Below are positions 40,291-51,832 of a stretch of DNA of 64,000 nt, one piece after another. This DNA is from Lactifluus volemus (Eukaryota; Basidiomycota; Agaricomycetes; Russulales; Russulaceae): NCBI GenBank assembly GCA_022376515.1, contig WTXI01000010.1, forward strand, positions 372,001 through 436,000, given 5' to 3'. The stretch's first letter is position 1, and each line of letters begins with the position of its first letter. Both the position numbers and the translations under genes were made by a program. The notes under the pieces were generated by a model that made no database searches, was not told the origin of the DNA, and saw nothing but the letters and a program-made list of their open reading frames with translations.

Positions 40291-41437
40291 ATGACCAGCA
40301 ACTCAGAGGCACAGTCAAGACGCGTTTTTCCTCCCCTCTACAAGTCCTCAGGGGACTCAGCTACAGACCGCCTCGCGTTCTTCCATATCCTAGAGCGGCT
40401 TAAGGTCCGGATGACCTTCACCTCGACCATGTTATAGCATTTTGATGATCTGTTTTTTTTGGCCACGCGTCTCAGACGCAGAAGCGAACAGGATGGGTCG
40501 ATAACAATGTTAACGACTTCCTCCTCAGATGCGATTGATGTTCTCTGATTCAGAAAAAATATTCCAGATTCCGAACCCCGAGAGGTAACTCGATAAACTT
40601 TTCCCCATAATATTCTCGACCGGGGCTGATTAGAACGACGCGGCGTAAATTAGCATATCTGATCATATGTACCGAATGGCCGTGCTTGCCATGTGTGTAT
40701 CAGATCAATCGCTCGACGTCGCAAAGTAGGTTTTTCAAACCTCTTTTTTTTTCCATTCACATCCCCCGCGCCATTGGCCAAAACCTTTGCATTGACTTGT
40801 GCAATTTGTCTAGGTGCGTCATGATGGCGATTGTGCACGATTTGGCCGAAGCCCAAGGTACGATCGAACTGATATATAACATCTTTAGTTCCCATTCCCA
40901 TCCCTCTTCCACCCTCAGTAGGTGACATTGCTCCTCGAGAGGGCATCTCAAAGGCAGAAAAGCGCAGACTCGAAACCGTGCGTGTGTAGAATTTATCCCC
41001 CATTGCTCCCCCCCCTGCATTTCCATTTTCGTGTCGTTGATGGATGAGGACGGGGGGCTGTCCCAGTTAGGAAGCCATGCAAAACTTTGTGCATGAGATG
41101 TTGCACGATAGTCCCGCTGCGCTGAAGATCATGTCACTGTGGAGAGAGTACGAGGACAGACGACCGCAGAAGCCCAGTTTGTCAAGGGTAAGCTCCCCAC
41201 TGTCATTCCAGCTTCCGTTGTTAAAGACCTACGTCCGCTGGTATTAGATCTCGATAGGTTCGAGATGGCGGCACAAGCGTTGGAATATGAGCGTGCACAT
41301 GGTTGCAAACCCTACAGCCATTCTTCGACAGCAGTATACCGCATATACGCCATACAGAAGTTCGAGAGTGGGGCGCAGATCTACTACGCGAACGAGAGGA
41401 GATGGGTGCGGAGGCAAGGTACCAACGTGACAATTGA
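40291..41437 (+). CDS. HDDC2: HD-domain 5'-deoxynucleotidase, HDDC2/YGK1 family
   Basis: A heavily split gene. Exons read DRLAFFHILERLK, then TQKRTGWVDNN, IPNPES, ISDHMYRMAVLAM, then CVMMAIVHDLAEAQ, then GDIAPREGISKAEKRRLE, EAMQNFVHEML, and DLDRFEMAAQALEYE. The HD-superfamily metal ligands are the His of SDHMYRM, the HD of IVHDLAE and the Asp of KDLDRFEM. Such enzymes hydrolyse dNMP/NMP 5'-phosphates (human HDDC2, yeast Ygk1/Ybr242w) and maintain nucleotide pools. Two frame breaks of one missing base occur: near 41160 (between REYEDR and TAEAQFVK) and near 41311 (between HGCK and LQPFFDSSIP). With both corrected the protein ends in ARYQRDN with TGA at 41435-41437, as expected. Without correction the gene looks truncated in its last third. 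Confidence 0.88.
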
Positions 41438-41624
41438 AGGTACTATGCTTGATCTAACCACTATTCTTTTACGCATGGGAAACTATATTTGCGAAATCTT
41501 TCTTCCGTCTGCTTAATCAAACAGGCTACATCAAACAGCCCAGTACATGCAGCTGAAAAAAGGGTACAACATTGGAGCCTATTCGTCTTTGTTACTTCCT
41601 GTAGATCACCCGTCATGGGCCTGA

Positions 41625-43801
41625 TTAGTGATGGAAAAGCCGCAGCGGTGTGTGAGCGAAAACAATTCCATGCTCGTCTGCTGCCTTGATGCACTCCTCA
41701 TCCATGACACTTCCCGACGGCGCAGCAAGGTACCGGACCCCGCTCTTCCTCGTGCGATGGACGTTATCTGGGAACGGGAAAAATGCATCACTGGAGCAGG
41801 CCACCCCATCGAGCTGCTTTGCGTGGTCCGCACGCTCCTGCGCACTGAGCGACGGTGGAACCTCCTCGAACAGACTTTCCCACTGTGCCTTCTCACCGCC
41901 CTCAAGCGACTCACCGCCGACAAAGAGGTCGATCGCGTTCGCCTTTTCCGCACGCTTGACGCCTTTCTTGAAGGGCAGCTTGAGGACGCGCGGATGGTGT
42001 CGCAACCACCAAATGTCCGCCTTGGAGCCCGCGAGTCGTGTGCAGTGGATCCGCGATTGCTGTCCCGCTCCCAGTCCGATGATCGACCCGTGATAAGCAT
42101 ACGCAACGCTGTTGGATTGGGTGTATTTCAAGGCCAACGTTGCGACGATCAGGTCGGTGACGGCGCTCTCCGGAAGCTGGTCGCCCGTAGTGGTGAGGCC
42201 GTGACGTTTTTCAGCTGAAAACGGTAGGGAGGAGACCTACATCTCTAATCTTGCTGACGATGTTGTCAAAGAGCTTGGCGTCGATTTTGGCGTCGTTCCT
42301 CCGCTGTTGCAAGGAGACTCCGTATACCTGCCTTGTTTCAACCTCACCCGGGACGTAGTTGGGATCAATCTGGGGCACCATTGTTGGCCGGATCGATCTA
42401 GATTGATAGTTCTCTGACATACCTGCAAGACGCAATACTTTCCTCCTTTCTTCTTTCCCAGGATGTCAAGAGCCTCTGGCGAGTATCCAGGAGCAACGAC
42501 TCCATCAGATACTTCACGAGAAATGATGCGTGCTGTGGCCAAGTCGCAAGGTGCTGAGAGTGCTATAAAGTCGCCGTAAGAGGACATGCGATCGGCGCCT
42601 GCTCCAAGTTAGATGCACCAGTCATCTAGATAGGACGATGCCTACCGCGAGCGCGGGCATATGCAGCAGCGAGAGGGGTCAAAGGTTCCTTCAAATCGTC
42701 CACTCCATAGACCTTCTCTTCGGTTGCGGATAGCTCCAATCCTATAGCAGCGCCCGCAGGCGAGACGTGCTTGAAGGATGCCGCAGCCGGAAGTCCCAAG
42801 GCTTCCTGCAATTCTTTGACGAGGGCATACGAATTTAGTGCATCAAGGAGGTTGATGTAGCCCGGAGCACCGAACAACACTGGACGTGAATATCATATTA
42901 GGACACGGCAAGCTGAGCTTCGACCATGCTACCTTTGAATGGTAACTCCCTCTCGGTGACGAAAGCCTGAGCAGGCTTTTGGTGGGGATTGGCACCATAT
43001 CGTAGAGCCAACCTTTGGGGCGGACCATACAAATTGGCTCCGCCCGCGGCATCAGCATATTGCTCACGAAAGTACCCGCTAATGGCCGCGTCGTACTTGG
43101 CGGTCATCTCGAATGCCTTGAGTGCAAGTCTGCTTCTCAGCGCAGCACCGACGTCGCCATTTCCCTCCCTCCATGCCTTTACAAAGTCGGCGTAATCGGC
43201 GGGATCGGAGAGCACCGAAACGCGCTCGTGGTTTTTGGCCGCTGCGCGCAGGAGCGTGACCCCGCCAATATCGATCTCTTCTACGGCGTCCGCGAGCGTG
43301 CAACCTGGCTTTGCGATCGTCGATGTGAAGGGATACAGATTGCAGACGACGATCGAGATAGGCGAGATGGACTGTGAGGCTAGGTCCTGCTGATCGGATG
43401 GGATATCGCGGGCAAGTATACCTGCGCCAAAAGGTCAGTCAAAATACGGCAAGATGGACGGAACGCGCACCGCCGTGCACAACCGGGTGAAGGGTCTTTA
43501 CGCGGCCACCGAGCATCTCAGGTGCTTTGGTGATGTCGGCGACATCACTTCCAAATGATTGGAAGTTATTTTCATATCTTGCAGAAAGCGTCCTGGGACT
43601 CACTCGATAGTTAGTCCTGTATCCCTAATTCTTTTCGCTGTACCCCCCGAGCCGAGCAAACGGACTCCAGACTGAGAGAGGGCTGTTGCAAGATCGATGA
43701 GATTTGCCTTGTCGTAAACAGACAAAAGCGCTAAGTGAATCGGGTGCTCAGCAGGTAGGTAGACAGTGATAAGATAGACTCTTGCCAATGGGAGTTGACA
43801 T
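41625..43801 (-). CDS. ADE17: Bifunctional AICAR transformylase / IMP cyclohydrolase (ATIC)
   Basis: Catalyses the last two steps of de novo purine synthesis (AICAR to FAICAR to IMP) in the cytosol. Eight exons: 43801-43786, 43730-43604, 43547-43471, 43421-42933, 42879-42646, 42598-42423, 42369-42241 and 42176-41625. They close exactly to 599 residues, the family size. The N-terminal cyclohydrolase reads [28 protein letters not shown], and [16 protein letters not shown]. The transformylase has [26 protein letters not shown], and [17 protein letters not shown] with catalytic Lys-His in SFKH. The end is [11 protein letters not shown]. Intron 1 begins with GC instead of GT (43785-43731). The gene has no frame break, in contrast with ACC1 nearby. 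It is convergent with the HDDC2-like gene, another nucleotide enzyme. Confidence 0.96.
43731..43785 (-). other. GC-AG intron in ATIC
   Basis: The first ATIC intron, 55 bases, reads GCAAGA at its donor and CACTTAG at its acceptor. Splicing here joins MSTPI to ALLSVYDK in the correct phase and yields the expected N-terminus. No GT donor in the neighbourhood does so. Confidence 0.75.
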
Positions 43802-43868
43802 CATTCAAGATCAAAGCAACTGATCATCAGGGTCATAATCGTGAAATATAATGTGGGAAGCTCCCAAA

Positions 43869-43880
43869 TTAGGGTTAGGG
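43869..43880 (+). repeat. Interstitial telomere-like repeat, two TTAGGG units
   Basis: TTAGGGTTAGGG lies 68 bases upstream of the ATIC start codon. TTAGGG is the telomere unit of most basidiomycetes. Two copies can serve as a binding site for Tbf1/Rap1-type Myb factors in promoters; that role here is inference. Confidence 0.6.
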
Positions 43881-44007
43881 TATTTACTTTACGTTGGAAA
43901 GCGCTTCAGATCAACAAAAGTCCTTCTGGGATAGCTGTTGCTTGGATTTCTAGGGCCGAGGCTATTCAAGAGCGGAGGCAGTCTTCGCCATTTGAGTATG
44001 GATTACG

Positions 44008-44969
44008 TCACAGCTTCCCAGAAAGTCTGCTACCGCCACTCAACCTGATCGTCTCCCCGTTCACATACGGGCACTCTAAAATCCACTTTACCGTCTGCGC
44101 AAACTCATGTGGTTCTCCCACGCGCCTCGGAAATAGCAGGTCGCGACGGACGCTTTCCTGAACCTTCTTGCTCATGGTGCTCATCATTGGTGTGAAGAAT
44201 GCCCCAGGTGCGACGGTGACCACTCGCACGCCGTAGCGTTCAAGGTCACGAGCCATGGGTAAGGTCATGCTGATTAGTGCACCCTTGGTAGCGGAATAGG
44301 CAGTCTGGCCGGGCTGGCCTTCAAACTGATGTGTGTCAGATAAAAGGTTGTAGAATGGAGGGCAAAATATGAACGTGAACGTACAGCAGCTGCGCTTGCC
44401 ACCATGACCACTACACCCCTTTCGCCATCTGGGCCCTCCGGGGGCACATTGACCAGATACTTGCAAGCGATGCGTGTGAGATTGAACGTCCCCGTCAAGT
44501 TGACCCCAATAGCAAAGTTCCACACGTCGAGAGAGTGAGGTTGTCCATCAGGGCTTATAATCTGTTTGGAAAAAAGTGCCCTAGTCAGTGTTTGCCGGAA
44601 GGGCCTCGGACAAGACGCCTCACCCACTTTTGCGGCTACCCCAACGCCAGCACAGTTGATGATGCCCCCCAACAGAGCACCGGTCTGTTTCGTCCACGCG
44701 ATGACTTCGTCGACCACCTTGATGATATCTTCTACCTGAGTAACATCCAGCTCCCAATATCGGGCCTTGTTCGTTTCTGGTCCGATAGCGGATGTGTCAG
44801 GTTCTTGCAAATCCAGGATGGCAACATATCCTTTCTTTTGGAGGATGGTTTTGGCTGTGGAAAGCCCCAATCCAGATGACCTGGGGAAGGTCAAGTCATG
44901 GAACGGTGCACTGATGGTGCACTTCACTCACCCTCCAGACACTATGAAAGTCCGGTTTTCAATCTTCAT
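44008..44969 (-). CDS. Short-chain dehydrogenase/reductase, HSD10-like (3-hydroxyacyl-CoA dehydrogenase type 2)
   Basis: Four exons (44969-44932, 44880-44628, 44561-44385, 44325-44008) close to 261 residues, the normal SDR length. The NAD(P) loop is SGGSSGLGLSTAK, a GGSSGLG form of the TGxxxGxG motif. The acidic residue after beta-2 in AILDLQE suggests NAD(H) preference. The active site shows NCAGVG, Ser in VVVMVASAAA, and YSATK (Tyr-x3-Lys). Downstream, TVAPGAFFTPMM and RVGEPHEFAQTVKWILE, with a C-terminal NGETIRLSGG, resemble mitochondrial HSD17B10-like enzymes that oxidise short 3-hydroxyacyl-CoAs. Substrate and location are inferred; no clear presequence is visible. The gene is divergent from GRX5 with 108 bases between start codons. 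No frame break. Confidence 0.86.
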
Positions 44970-45077
44970 CCCGGTGACAGATATCACTGAAACAAATGTC
45001 GGTTCGGTCTTCCGGTCCTCCGAAAGCATGTGACATAAGCATCGTTACTCGCGACGTCCTCCACCACTCGAACGGCT

Positions 45078-45702
45078 ATGTTCACGTCTATCTCTCGACT
45101 CTCTGTGGGTGAAATAATAAATTATATGTGTATGCGACTCATTCTCGCGTTCTTGTCAGCTTGCTCCTTTAACCCGCAGCTCACCTGCGACTACCTCATA
45201 CGTCCTTCGCCGACTTCTATCATCGGAAGCACGCGCACAGATTCAAAAAGCCATCAATGGCTCACCTCTCGTCCTCTTTATGAAAGGCACTCCGGAGTTG
45301 CCGCAGTGCGGGTTCTCCCGTGCCGTCATACAAGTGTTAGATTTACATGGTGTCCCGCCAGAGAAGATGAAGACTTACAATGTTTTGGAGGATCCTGAGT
45401 TGAGGAATGGAATCAAAGAGTTTTCGTGCGTACGCTTGCCCTGATCTATCCCTGTGTTCTTATTTCTTCTCTTTATAAAGCGAGTGGCCTACAGTTCCCC
45501 AGCTATATGTCAACTCTGAATTTATTGGAGGATGCGACATCGTCCTTGGGAGTGAGTGGAAAGATTTCGCTATTCTATGCGACATAACTGATGCCAACAT
45601 GTGATAGTGCATCAATCCGGAGAACTCGAAACGCTGTTGGAGAAAAATAACATTATCCCCAAGGCAGACGAGGAGGCAGCCGTGCAAGCTACATCCTCAT
45701 AA
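45078..45702 (+). CDS. GRX5: Mitochondrial monothiol glutaredoxin Grx5
   Basis: Exons 45078-45104, 45160-45425, 45481-45551 and 45608-45702 give 152 residues. The N-terminus is Ser/Thr/Arg-rich (MFTSISRLS, then [20 protein letters not shown]), typical of a matrix presequence. The domain starts [20 protein letters not shown], has the monothiol active site PQCGFSRAV, the TVPQLYV cis-Pro loop and the GGCDIV glutathione-binding segment. It ends in LLEKNNIIP plus an acidic tail. Grx5 carries Fe-S clusters from Isu1/Hsp70 to target proteins in the mitochondrial matrix. Its 3' neighbour encodes ZIM17, which keeps the mitochondrial Hsp70 soluble, so two mitochondrial Fe-S/Hsp70 genes are adjacent and convergent; shared control is not shown. 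Confidence 0.95.
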
Positions 45703-45855
45703 CCCATAACGTTGTTATTAGTTCATCTTACTATTTCTCTATTACATGAAGAGGTAGTTTTCCAGTGGCAAAAAGTAAAAGTGGTCGCAGACAATGTGAG
45801 GATGGGAAGCACCACCATGACACCAAGGGGATATGTAAATGCATACAGACCACGG

Positions 45856-46394
45856 TCATTTTACTTCAATGGTGCCATCCGGATGTAACCTCCCGCGACG
45901 AACAGTTTCGCCTCGGACGCGAAGAAGGTCTTCGACGTTGCGTAATTTGCCTGCTTCGGTCGAGTCTTTGAACCATCCGAGGTTATCAGCTATCAAGTGC
46001 CTAGGAAATAGTTGTAAGGCTATGATATGCAAGTGCAACTTTAGCGCAATTCGTACCTTGTTTTACAACCTGGACATTCGATCAGGACAATCCCTCTCTC
46101 ATATGCGCGCTTGGTGAACTGATGAGTTGATCGTGTGCTACAATCTCCGGCCGTACATGTAAAGGTTATAGACAACCGGGGCTCATCTGCGTCAGATCTT
46201 GTTGTTTGAGTGTCCGAAGCTGAGCCCGGGGTCGGGGGCGGGGTTGCACCAGTAGAATTATGTCGCACAGTCCAGGAAAGACGGGACAGCGGTAACGAAG
46301 AATGCGTGAAAGGGCGTCGTAACCGTAAAATCTGCGTAGAAGTTGCCCAGGTCACATTGCGGAGTACGCGTGAGGATAGTAGCATGACTAGCAT
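45856..46394 (-). CDS. ZIM17: Zim17/Hep1 mitochondrial Hsp70-escort protein (DNL zinc finger)
   Basis: Two exons (46394-46057, 46000-45856) make 160 residues. The first 40 residues are hydrophobic and Arg-rich without acidic residues, a clear mitochondrial presequence (LLSSRVLRNV, LRLRRPFTHSS). The zinc-binding part is FTCTAGDCSTRSTHQFTKRA, then VLIECPGCKTR, followed after the intron by HLIADNLGWF: two Cys pairs plus the DNL-containing segment that names the family. Zim17 prevents aggregation of Ssc1-type Hsp70 in the matrix, supporting protein import and Fe-S assembly. It is divergent from POL1, with 176 bases between start codons. Confidence 0.95.
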
Positions 46395-46486
46395 GAAACG
46401 ACGCAGCAGGAGATGTGCTTACCTTGACTCGTTTTTCAGCTCCGCTTAAAAGCGCGTCTCAAGCGCAAATTACATTCGCGTGCTGC

Positions 46487-46492
46487 ACGCGT
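46487..46492. promoter_or_regulatory. MCB-type box (ACGCGT) between ZIM17 and POL1
   Basis: An exact ACGCGT 79 bases before the POL1 start codon, with a further GACGCGCG near 46549. POL1 is a classical MBF target in yeast. Its proximity suggests S-phase control of POL1; effect on the divergent ZIM17 is unknown. Confidence 0.45.
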
Positions 46493-46570
46493 CCGCCTCG
46501 AAACTGACACACGTCTTACACAATTCTTCGCTTGAAATCGCATTGTTGACGCGCGTACACTTCACGACTA

Positions 46571-49500
46571 ATGGCTGATAGTTCGCGTAGAGAACGCCAG
46601 GCCAAATCAGATAAATTTGCCGCGCTCAAGCTTGCGCGACAAGGCGGTCGGCGAGAATGGAAGGTCTGTGGTAACTGTATGCGCGTTATCTCGCGTTTCT
46701 CAGACTTTGCCGACTCGTACTTAGGGAGAAGATGCGGAAATATATGATGAAGTCACGGAGGACCAATACAAAAGTGTTGTCCAGGGTCGTCTAGCAAAAG
46801 ACGACTTCGTTGTTGACGACGGTGTCGGGGACTACGTTGACAATGGTATGGACGACTGGGGAAACGATGGCGCGCAGGATGACTCGGAGGACGAGATCGC
46901 GTATCGCACCGGTATATAACTCTACCCCTCGTCTATGGTTTCTGGTTTCTGAAATGACCATGTCCCGATCTGATAGCCAAGCCAAGTAAGGCCAAGCCCA
47001 AGGCGCAGGCGAAAAAAAAGCCTGTCCCTCCTACAACTTCTTCACTCAGCGCTTATCGTCCGGCTGTATCAAATGAGCAGGAGGATGCCTTCATGTCCGG
47101 ACTCCTTGGTGATTGGGATGTTACACCGACTCTGGTCACTTCCAGGACCGGTTCGCGACCGCGCAAGCGGAAATCATCCCCCGATTACGATGATCGCTCT
47201 TCTTCTCCAGGGTATCCGACAGGCAGTGGTACTACGCATGGGCGCAGTGGTCAATATCGTCATCGCGAGTCATTCCCGGATACTTCCTCGGACGGACTTC
47301 CTTCGGACGGCTTTGATTTTGCCAACGACCCACCCTCGGACGATGGTCTGCTCACAAGCCCGAAGAAGAAACTCAGGACAGAAACTAAGGGTATCGCACC
47401 TGCGATGGTGAAGATGGGCGCTATGGAAGTCGCCGGGCCCTCGGGTGCTCATGAGGACGACTATTACAACTCATTTGACGATATTCCCTTCCCAGACCCT
47501 ATGGAAACGGATGGGGAGCCTCTCTACCTATCAAGGCGGAGCCTGTGACGAGGAGTTGCCGAAGGTGGGAGTGAACGTCGCTGCTGTCAAAAAGGAGGAA
47601 GATCCGTCCTGGCTTTCCGTCTACGAGTCGCTCACTGTGAAATCTGATGAGACATTCGGAAAGCTTGGTAATGCAACAGCAGTGGCTTCATCTTCACGCA
47701 TGCTTCTACGATTTCCGCGCTCCAGGATGACGGTTCATTTCGCTTCTTCTGGCTTGACTACCTCGAGCACGAGGGTGTCCTCTACTTTATCGGGAAGACA
47801 CTCGACAAGAACACTAAATCTTATGTCTCCTGCTGTGTCACCGTGACAAATCTACAGCGTAATTTGTTCGTGCTCCCGCGCCCGTTCCAACTCGATGAAG
47901 AAGGTTGTGAGACGGACGCTGTTCCAGACATGCCAGGAGTTTGGAGGGACTTTGATCAAGTCCGAAAGAAAGCTGGAATAAAGGGTTGGAAAGCAAAATT
48001 TGTGAAGCGAAAATATGCTTTTGATGAGGTTGATGTACCTAGGGAGGAGAGACAGTGGCTGAAGGTTGTCTATGGGTTCGAGGGTACGTTACCTACTTCA
48101 TCAGGGTCCCGTGTTGAGCGAGTAATCTTATTTTCAGAGCCCCAAATACCGGCGAACGTATCTAGCCCAACCTTCTCTCGGATATTTGGAACCAATACCA
48201 GCGCATTTGAGCTCCTCGTCCTGAAGCGTAAAATCATGGGACCTTGTTGGCTCCAGATCAAGAAGCCTCACGTTGAGTACAAAGGAGTACGTCGCTTGAG
48301 ATCTACATTGTGTCTTGCTCAGGTTCTGCGTAGGTCTCTTGGTGCAAATTCGAGGTAACTGTTACGGACCCGAAAGATATCAACCCTTTTGCGGAGACGG
48401 ACCAGAACGCTCCAAGAGACACCCCACCCCTCACAATCGCTAGTCTAAGTATTCGCACGATCGTTAACCACCAGGAGAACATTCGGGAGATTGTGTGTGC
48501 CACAGCGAGGATATGGTCAAACAGTGTGTATCATCTGAATCTTTTCACGAGGTGCAAATCAATCACCGTTACTGCAGCTCAGATCGATGACCCGACACCA
48601 CCGGAGGCTCTGCCGTGTATGGTGCATACTCTCGTTCGGCCATTGGGACGCTTTCCTCCTGGTTTCGAGTCAACCGTGAAGTCTAATGCGAAAGGCCTGA
48701 TCTCCCCGATGAATAACGAACGCATGCTCCTGAACAGTCTCTTGGGTTTGTGACGCTTCCTCAAATTGTCAGCCTTTTCATTGATTCACCATTCCCAGTA
48801 ACGTTGCACAAAGCCGACCCTGATATTCTTGTCGGGCACGACATCCTTGGAGTCTCCCTAGACATTCTACTCCACCGAATGAGAGACCTGAAAGCTGATC
48901 ACTGGTCCCGCATCGGTCGCTTCCGTCGTTCGAAATGGCCAGGAATTGGTCGGCAAGGCACGAACCTCCGCTTTTTGAATGGCCGTTTACTTTGCGATCT
49001 TGCTTCGGATGGTGCCAAAAGTATGATATCTTCGACCACATGGTCACTGACGGAAATGTGTGGTACGCACCTCAAGAGCGTCAGACAGGACATAGATGCC
49101 GAGGACACTGCGAGCTACTTCGATGACGGTGTCAGCACCCCGGATCGGCTGATTACATTCGTGCGGCACTGCGAACTAGATGCACATTATCAAATGGCCA
49201 TAGCAGCGAAGGTACAAATTTTGCCTTTGACACGACAACTCACAAACCTCGCTGGTAACTCTTGGTCTGTATTGAATTTATATGTGTCTGAGATGAGGCT
49301 GAGATCTCTCATCAGGAACAAGACCCTAAATGGCGGACGTGCGGAACGCAACGAATACATTCTCTTGCATGAATTCCATCGCCTGAAGTATATCTGTCCC
49401 GACAAACATTGGGGTAAGAAGGCGGCCCCAGTGAAATTTGAGCAAGACGACGACGGCGAGGGTGGCGCAACCAAGACATCCAAAGGCAGAAGGGACAAGT

Positions 49501-51715
49501 ACAAGGGTGGTCTGGTTTTCGAACCCAAGCGCGGATTATGGGATAGATTTATCCTAGTCATGGATTTCAACTCCTTGTACCCCAGCATCATCCAGGAATA
49601 CAACATCGACTTCACCACTGTGGATCGACAGGCTTCAGAGGTGCGTTTTGCGCACCCCCGCAACTATTTCATCTGCTGAGCCTACGGTTTTAGGATGATA
49701 AAATACCTGAACCTCCCGCATCTGACATACCGCAAGGCGTGCTACCTCGCCTCATTGCTACTCTGGTTAACCGGCGACGACAAGTCAAGGGCCTCATGAA
49801 AGATCGATCGCTCTCGCAGGCGAAGTTGCTACAAGTTCATCAATTCCCTTTTCGAGATTGATCTAGTTGCTGACTGCCGACATCCAGTATGATATCAAAC
49901 AGCAAGCGCTGAAACTTACTGCCAATTCCATGTATGGCTGTCTTGGCTTTGAATACTCTCGCTTCTACGCCAAGCCACTGGCAGCTTTGACGACGTTCAA
50001 GGGTCGTGAGATTCTGACGCACACACGTGAACTAGCTGAGAGCCTGCAGCTGGATGTGAGACATCAACCCACCCACCCTCCCTATTGCGCTAACTTGCTC
50101 TTAGGTCATCTATGGAGACACTGACTCTGTCTTCGTCAACTCTAACGTAACCGAGCTTTCGGAGGCTCTAAAAATCTCGGCAGAGTTGAAGAAGGCTGTC
50201 AATGATCGCTACAAGTTACTCGAAATCGACCTTGATGGTGTCTTCCACCGACTACTCTTGCTCCAAAAGAAAAAGTATGCCGCTATCAAGGTCGAAGATG
50301 GCTTCAGGACCTCGACAGAGATCAAAGGGCTCGACATGAAGCGTCGGGAATATTGTGCATTATCAAAGACAGTATCTCAGTATGTACTGGATCAGATACT
50401 TTCTGGCGAAGCCACAGAGATTGTCGTCGAACGCATTCACGAGTATCTCACTACTATTGGCCAAGATGTGCGCGCTGGTAAGATGAAGCTCGACGAATTC
50501 ATCATCTACAAGCGATTGGGTAAGAATCCTGAGGACTATCCGGACGCGAAAAGTCAGCCCCACGTGCAAGTTGCGCTCAGAATGAAGGCACGCAATATCG
50601 CTGTACGAGCTGGCGATGTTATTCCATACATCTTCTGCTCCAGCGAGGGGGATGGATCTGGAAACACGACACAGGCAGAACGCGCAAGGCATCCGGACGA
50701 ACATCGCAAGGCTGCCCCCGAAATCCAGACTGGTGAATGTTACCAATCATCGAATCTCATGTCGTCTATCTAAGCGCGTTTCTGCAGACTATGAGCACTA
50801 TATCGCGCATCAGATCCTACCACCAATCGAGCGTCTCTGTGACCCAATTGAAGGGACCGACCGAGCTCGCCTCGCCGAGTGCCTGGGTATGTCTTCTCAC
50901 ATCTCTATACGGGATCCTTTCTGATAGTACGTAAGGACTGGATCCTGGACGCTACCGATCGGCGACTGGTAACGAAACGGAGGAGCCATTTCAGTACCCT
51001 CGACTCGCAGCTGCCTGACAGCGAGCGTTACAAGGACGCAGCACCATTTGTTGTGCGTTGCCGCGCCTGCGAATGTTCTGCCGAATTTCTGCCTGTGGCA
51101 AATAGAGCAGTGCGTTTGTACTGCACACGGCCAACTCTGTCAGATCCTCACCCGCCGTTCTAGGAGTCTTTGGTCAAGGCCAAGGGCCCGACGTGTCCCA
51201 AGTGCATAAAACGCTCGGGACGGCGAGCTTGCAGATGCAGCTCGAATGCCAGATTCGGAAATATATTCACAGATACTATGAGGGCTGGACCGTTTGCGAT
51301 GATGCGAGTTGCGGGAATCGTGCCCGTATGATGAGTGTCTATGGGTGGAGGTGCCTGAAGGATGAGTGCGGTGGAACGGTCACATTTGAGGTGGGCTCTT
51401 CATGACGCAAGCTTCCTTACCTTGGAAGTGAACCTGATGGTCTTCCTCCAGTACTCGGACGCAATGGTTTACACGCAACTGCGTTATTTCCTATACCTTT
51501 TTGATCTCGAAAAGGCGAGGATAACAAATCCAGGTACGCTGAAGGTCACGCCACTGTAAATCATGACTGACGTATGTTCAGATGAAATGCTCACGTTGGC
51601 GGCAAACCATGGCGACTTCCTTCAGAGAATGAGGCAGACTGTTGAGAAATATCTGGAGCATAATGGTCGGAGGTGGGTGGACATGAGTAGTCTGTTTTCT
51701 TTCATGAAACTATGA
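46571..51715 (+). CDS. POL1: DNA polymerase alpha catalytic subunit
   Basis: The polymerase of the primase complex, extending RNA primers at origins and Okazaki fragments. About 1,450-1,500 residues over a dozen or more exons. The N-terminus [20 protein letters not shown] begins the Pol alpha N-domain, with acidic EDEIAYRT and a polylysine segment. The inactive exonuclease domain is readable through [12 protein letters not shown] and [12 protein letters not shown], then [14 protein letters not shown]. Polymerase motifs follow: [19 protein letters not shown] (A; the Pol-alpha-specific [11 protein letters not shown]), [12 protein letters not shown] (B) and [10 protein letters not shown] (C). 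Zinc-binding elements [16 protein letters not shown], and CDDASCGN end the protein, which closes [15 protein letters not shown]. Frame breaks lie near 51210 (CPKCIK to TLGTASL) and probably 47530 and 51000. Convergent with the flavin-reductase gene 118 bases away. Confidence 0.95.
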
Positions 51716-51832
51716 GTTTGTACGTCTTGCTGGGTCAGTTGCATGGACTTGAGTATGTCTGTATCTGTATACCCTTTCAAGTTGCAATGTTGTCCATGAT
51801 ACTTCACAATCAGAAAAGAACACGCTCATTCT

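Noticed and set aside
42177..42240. Apparent frame break in ATIC before [18 protein letters not shown]
   Set aside because: A 64-base GT-AG intron in phase 0 explains it exactly and brings the protein to 599 residues.
47660..47740. Frame change in POL1 before [14 protein letters not shown]
   Set aside because: A 44-base GT-AG intron in phase 0 is possible, so it was not listed among confirmed breaks.
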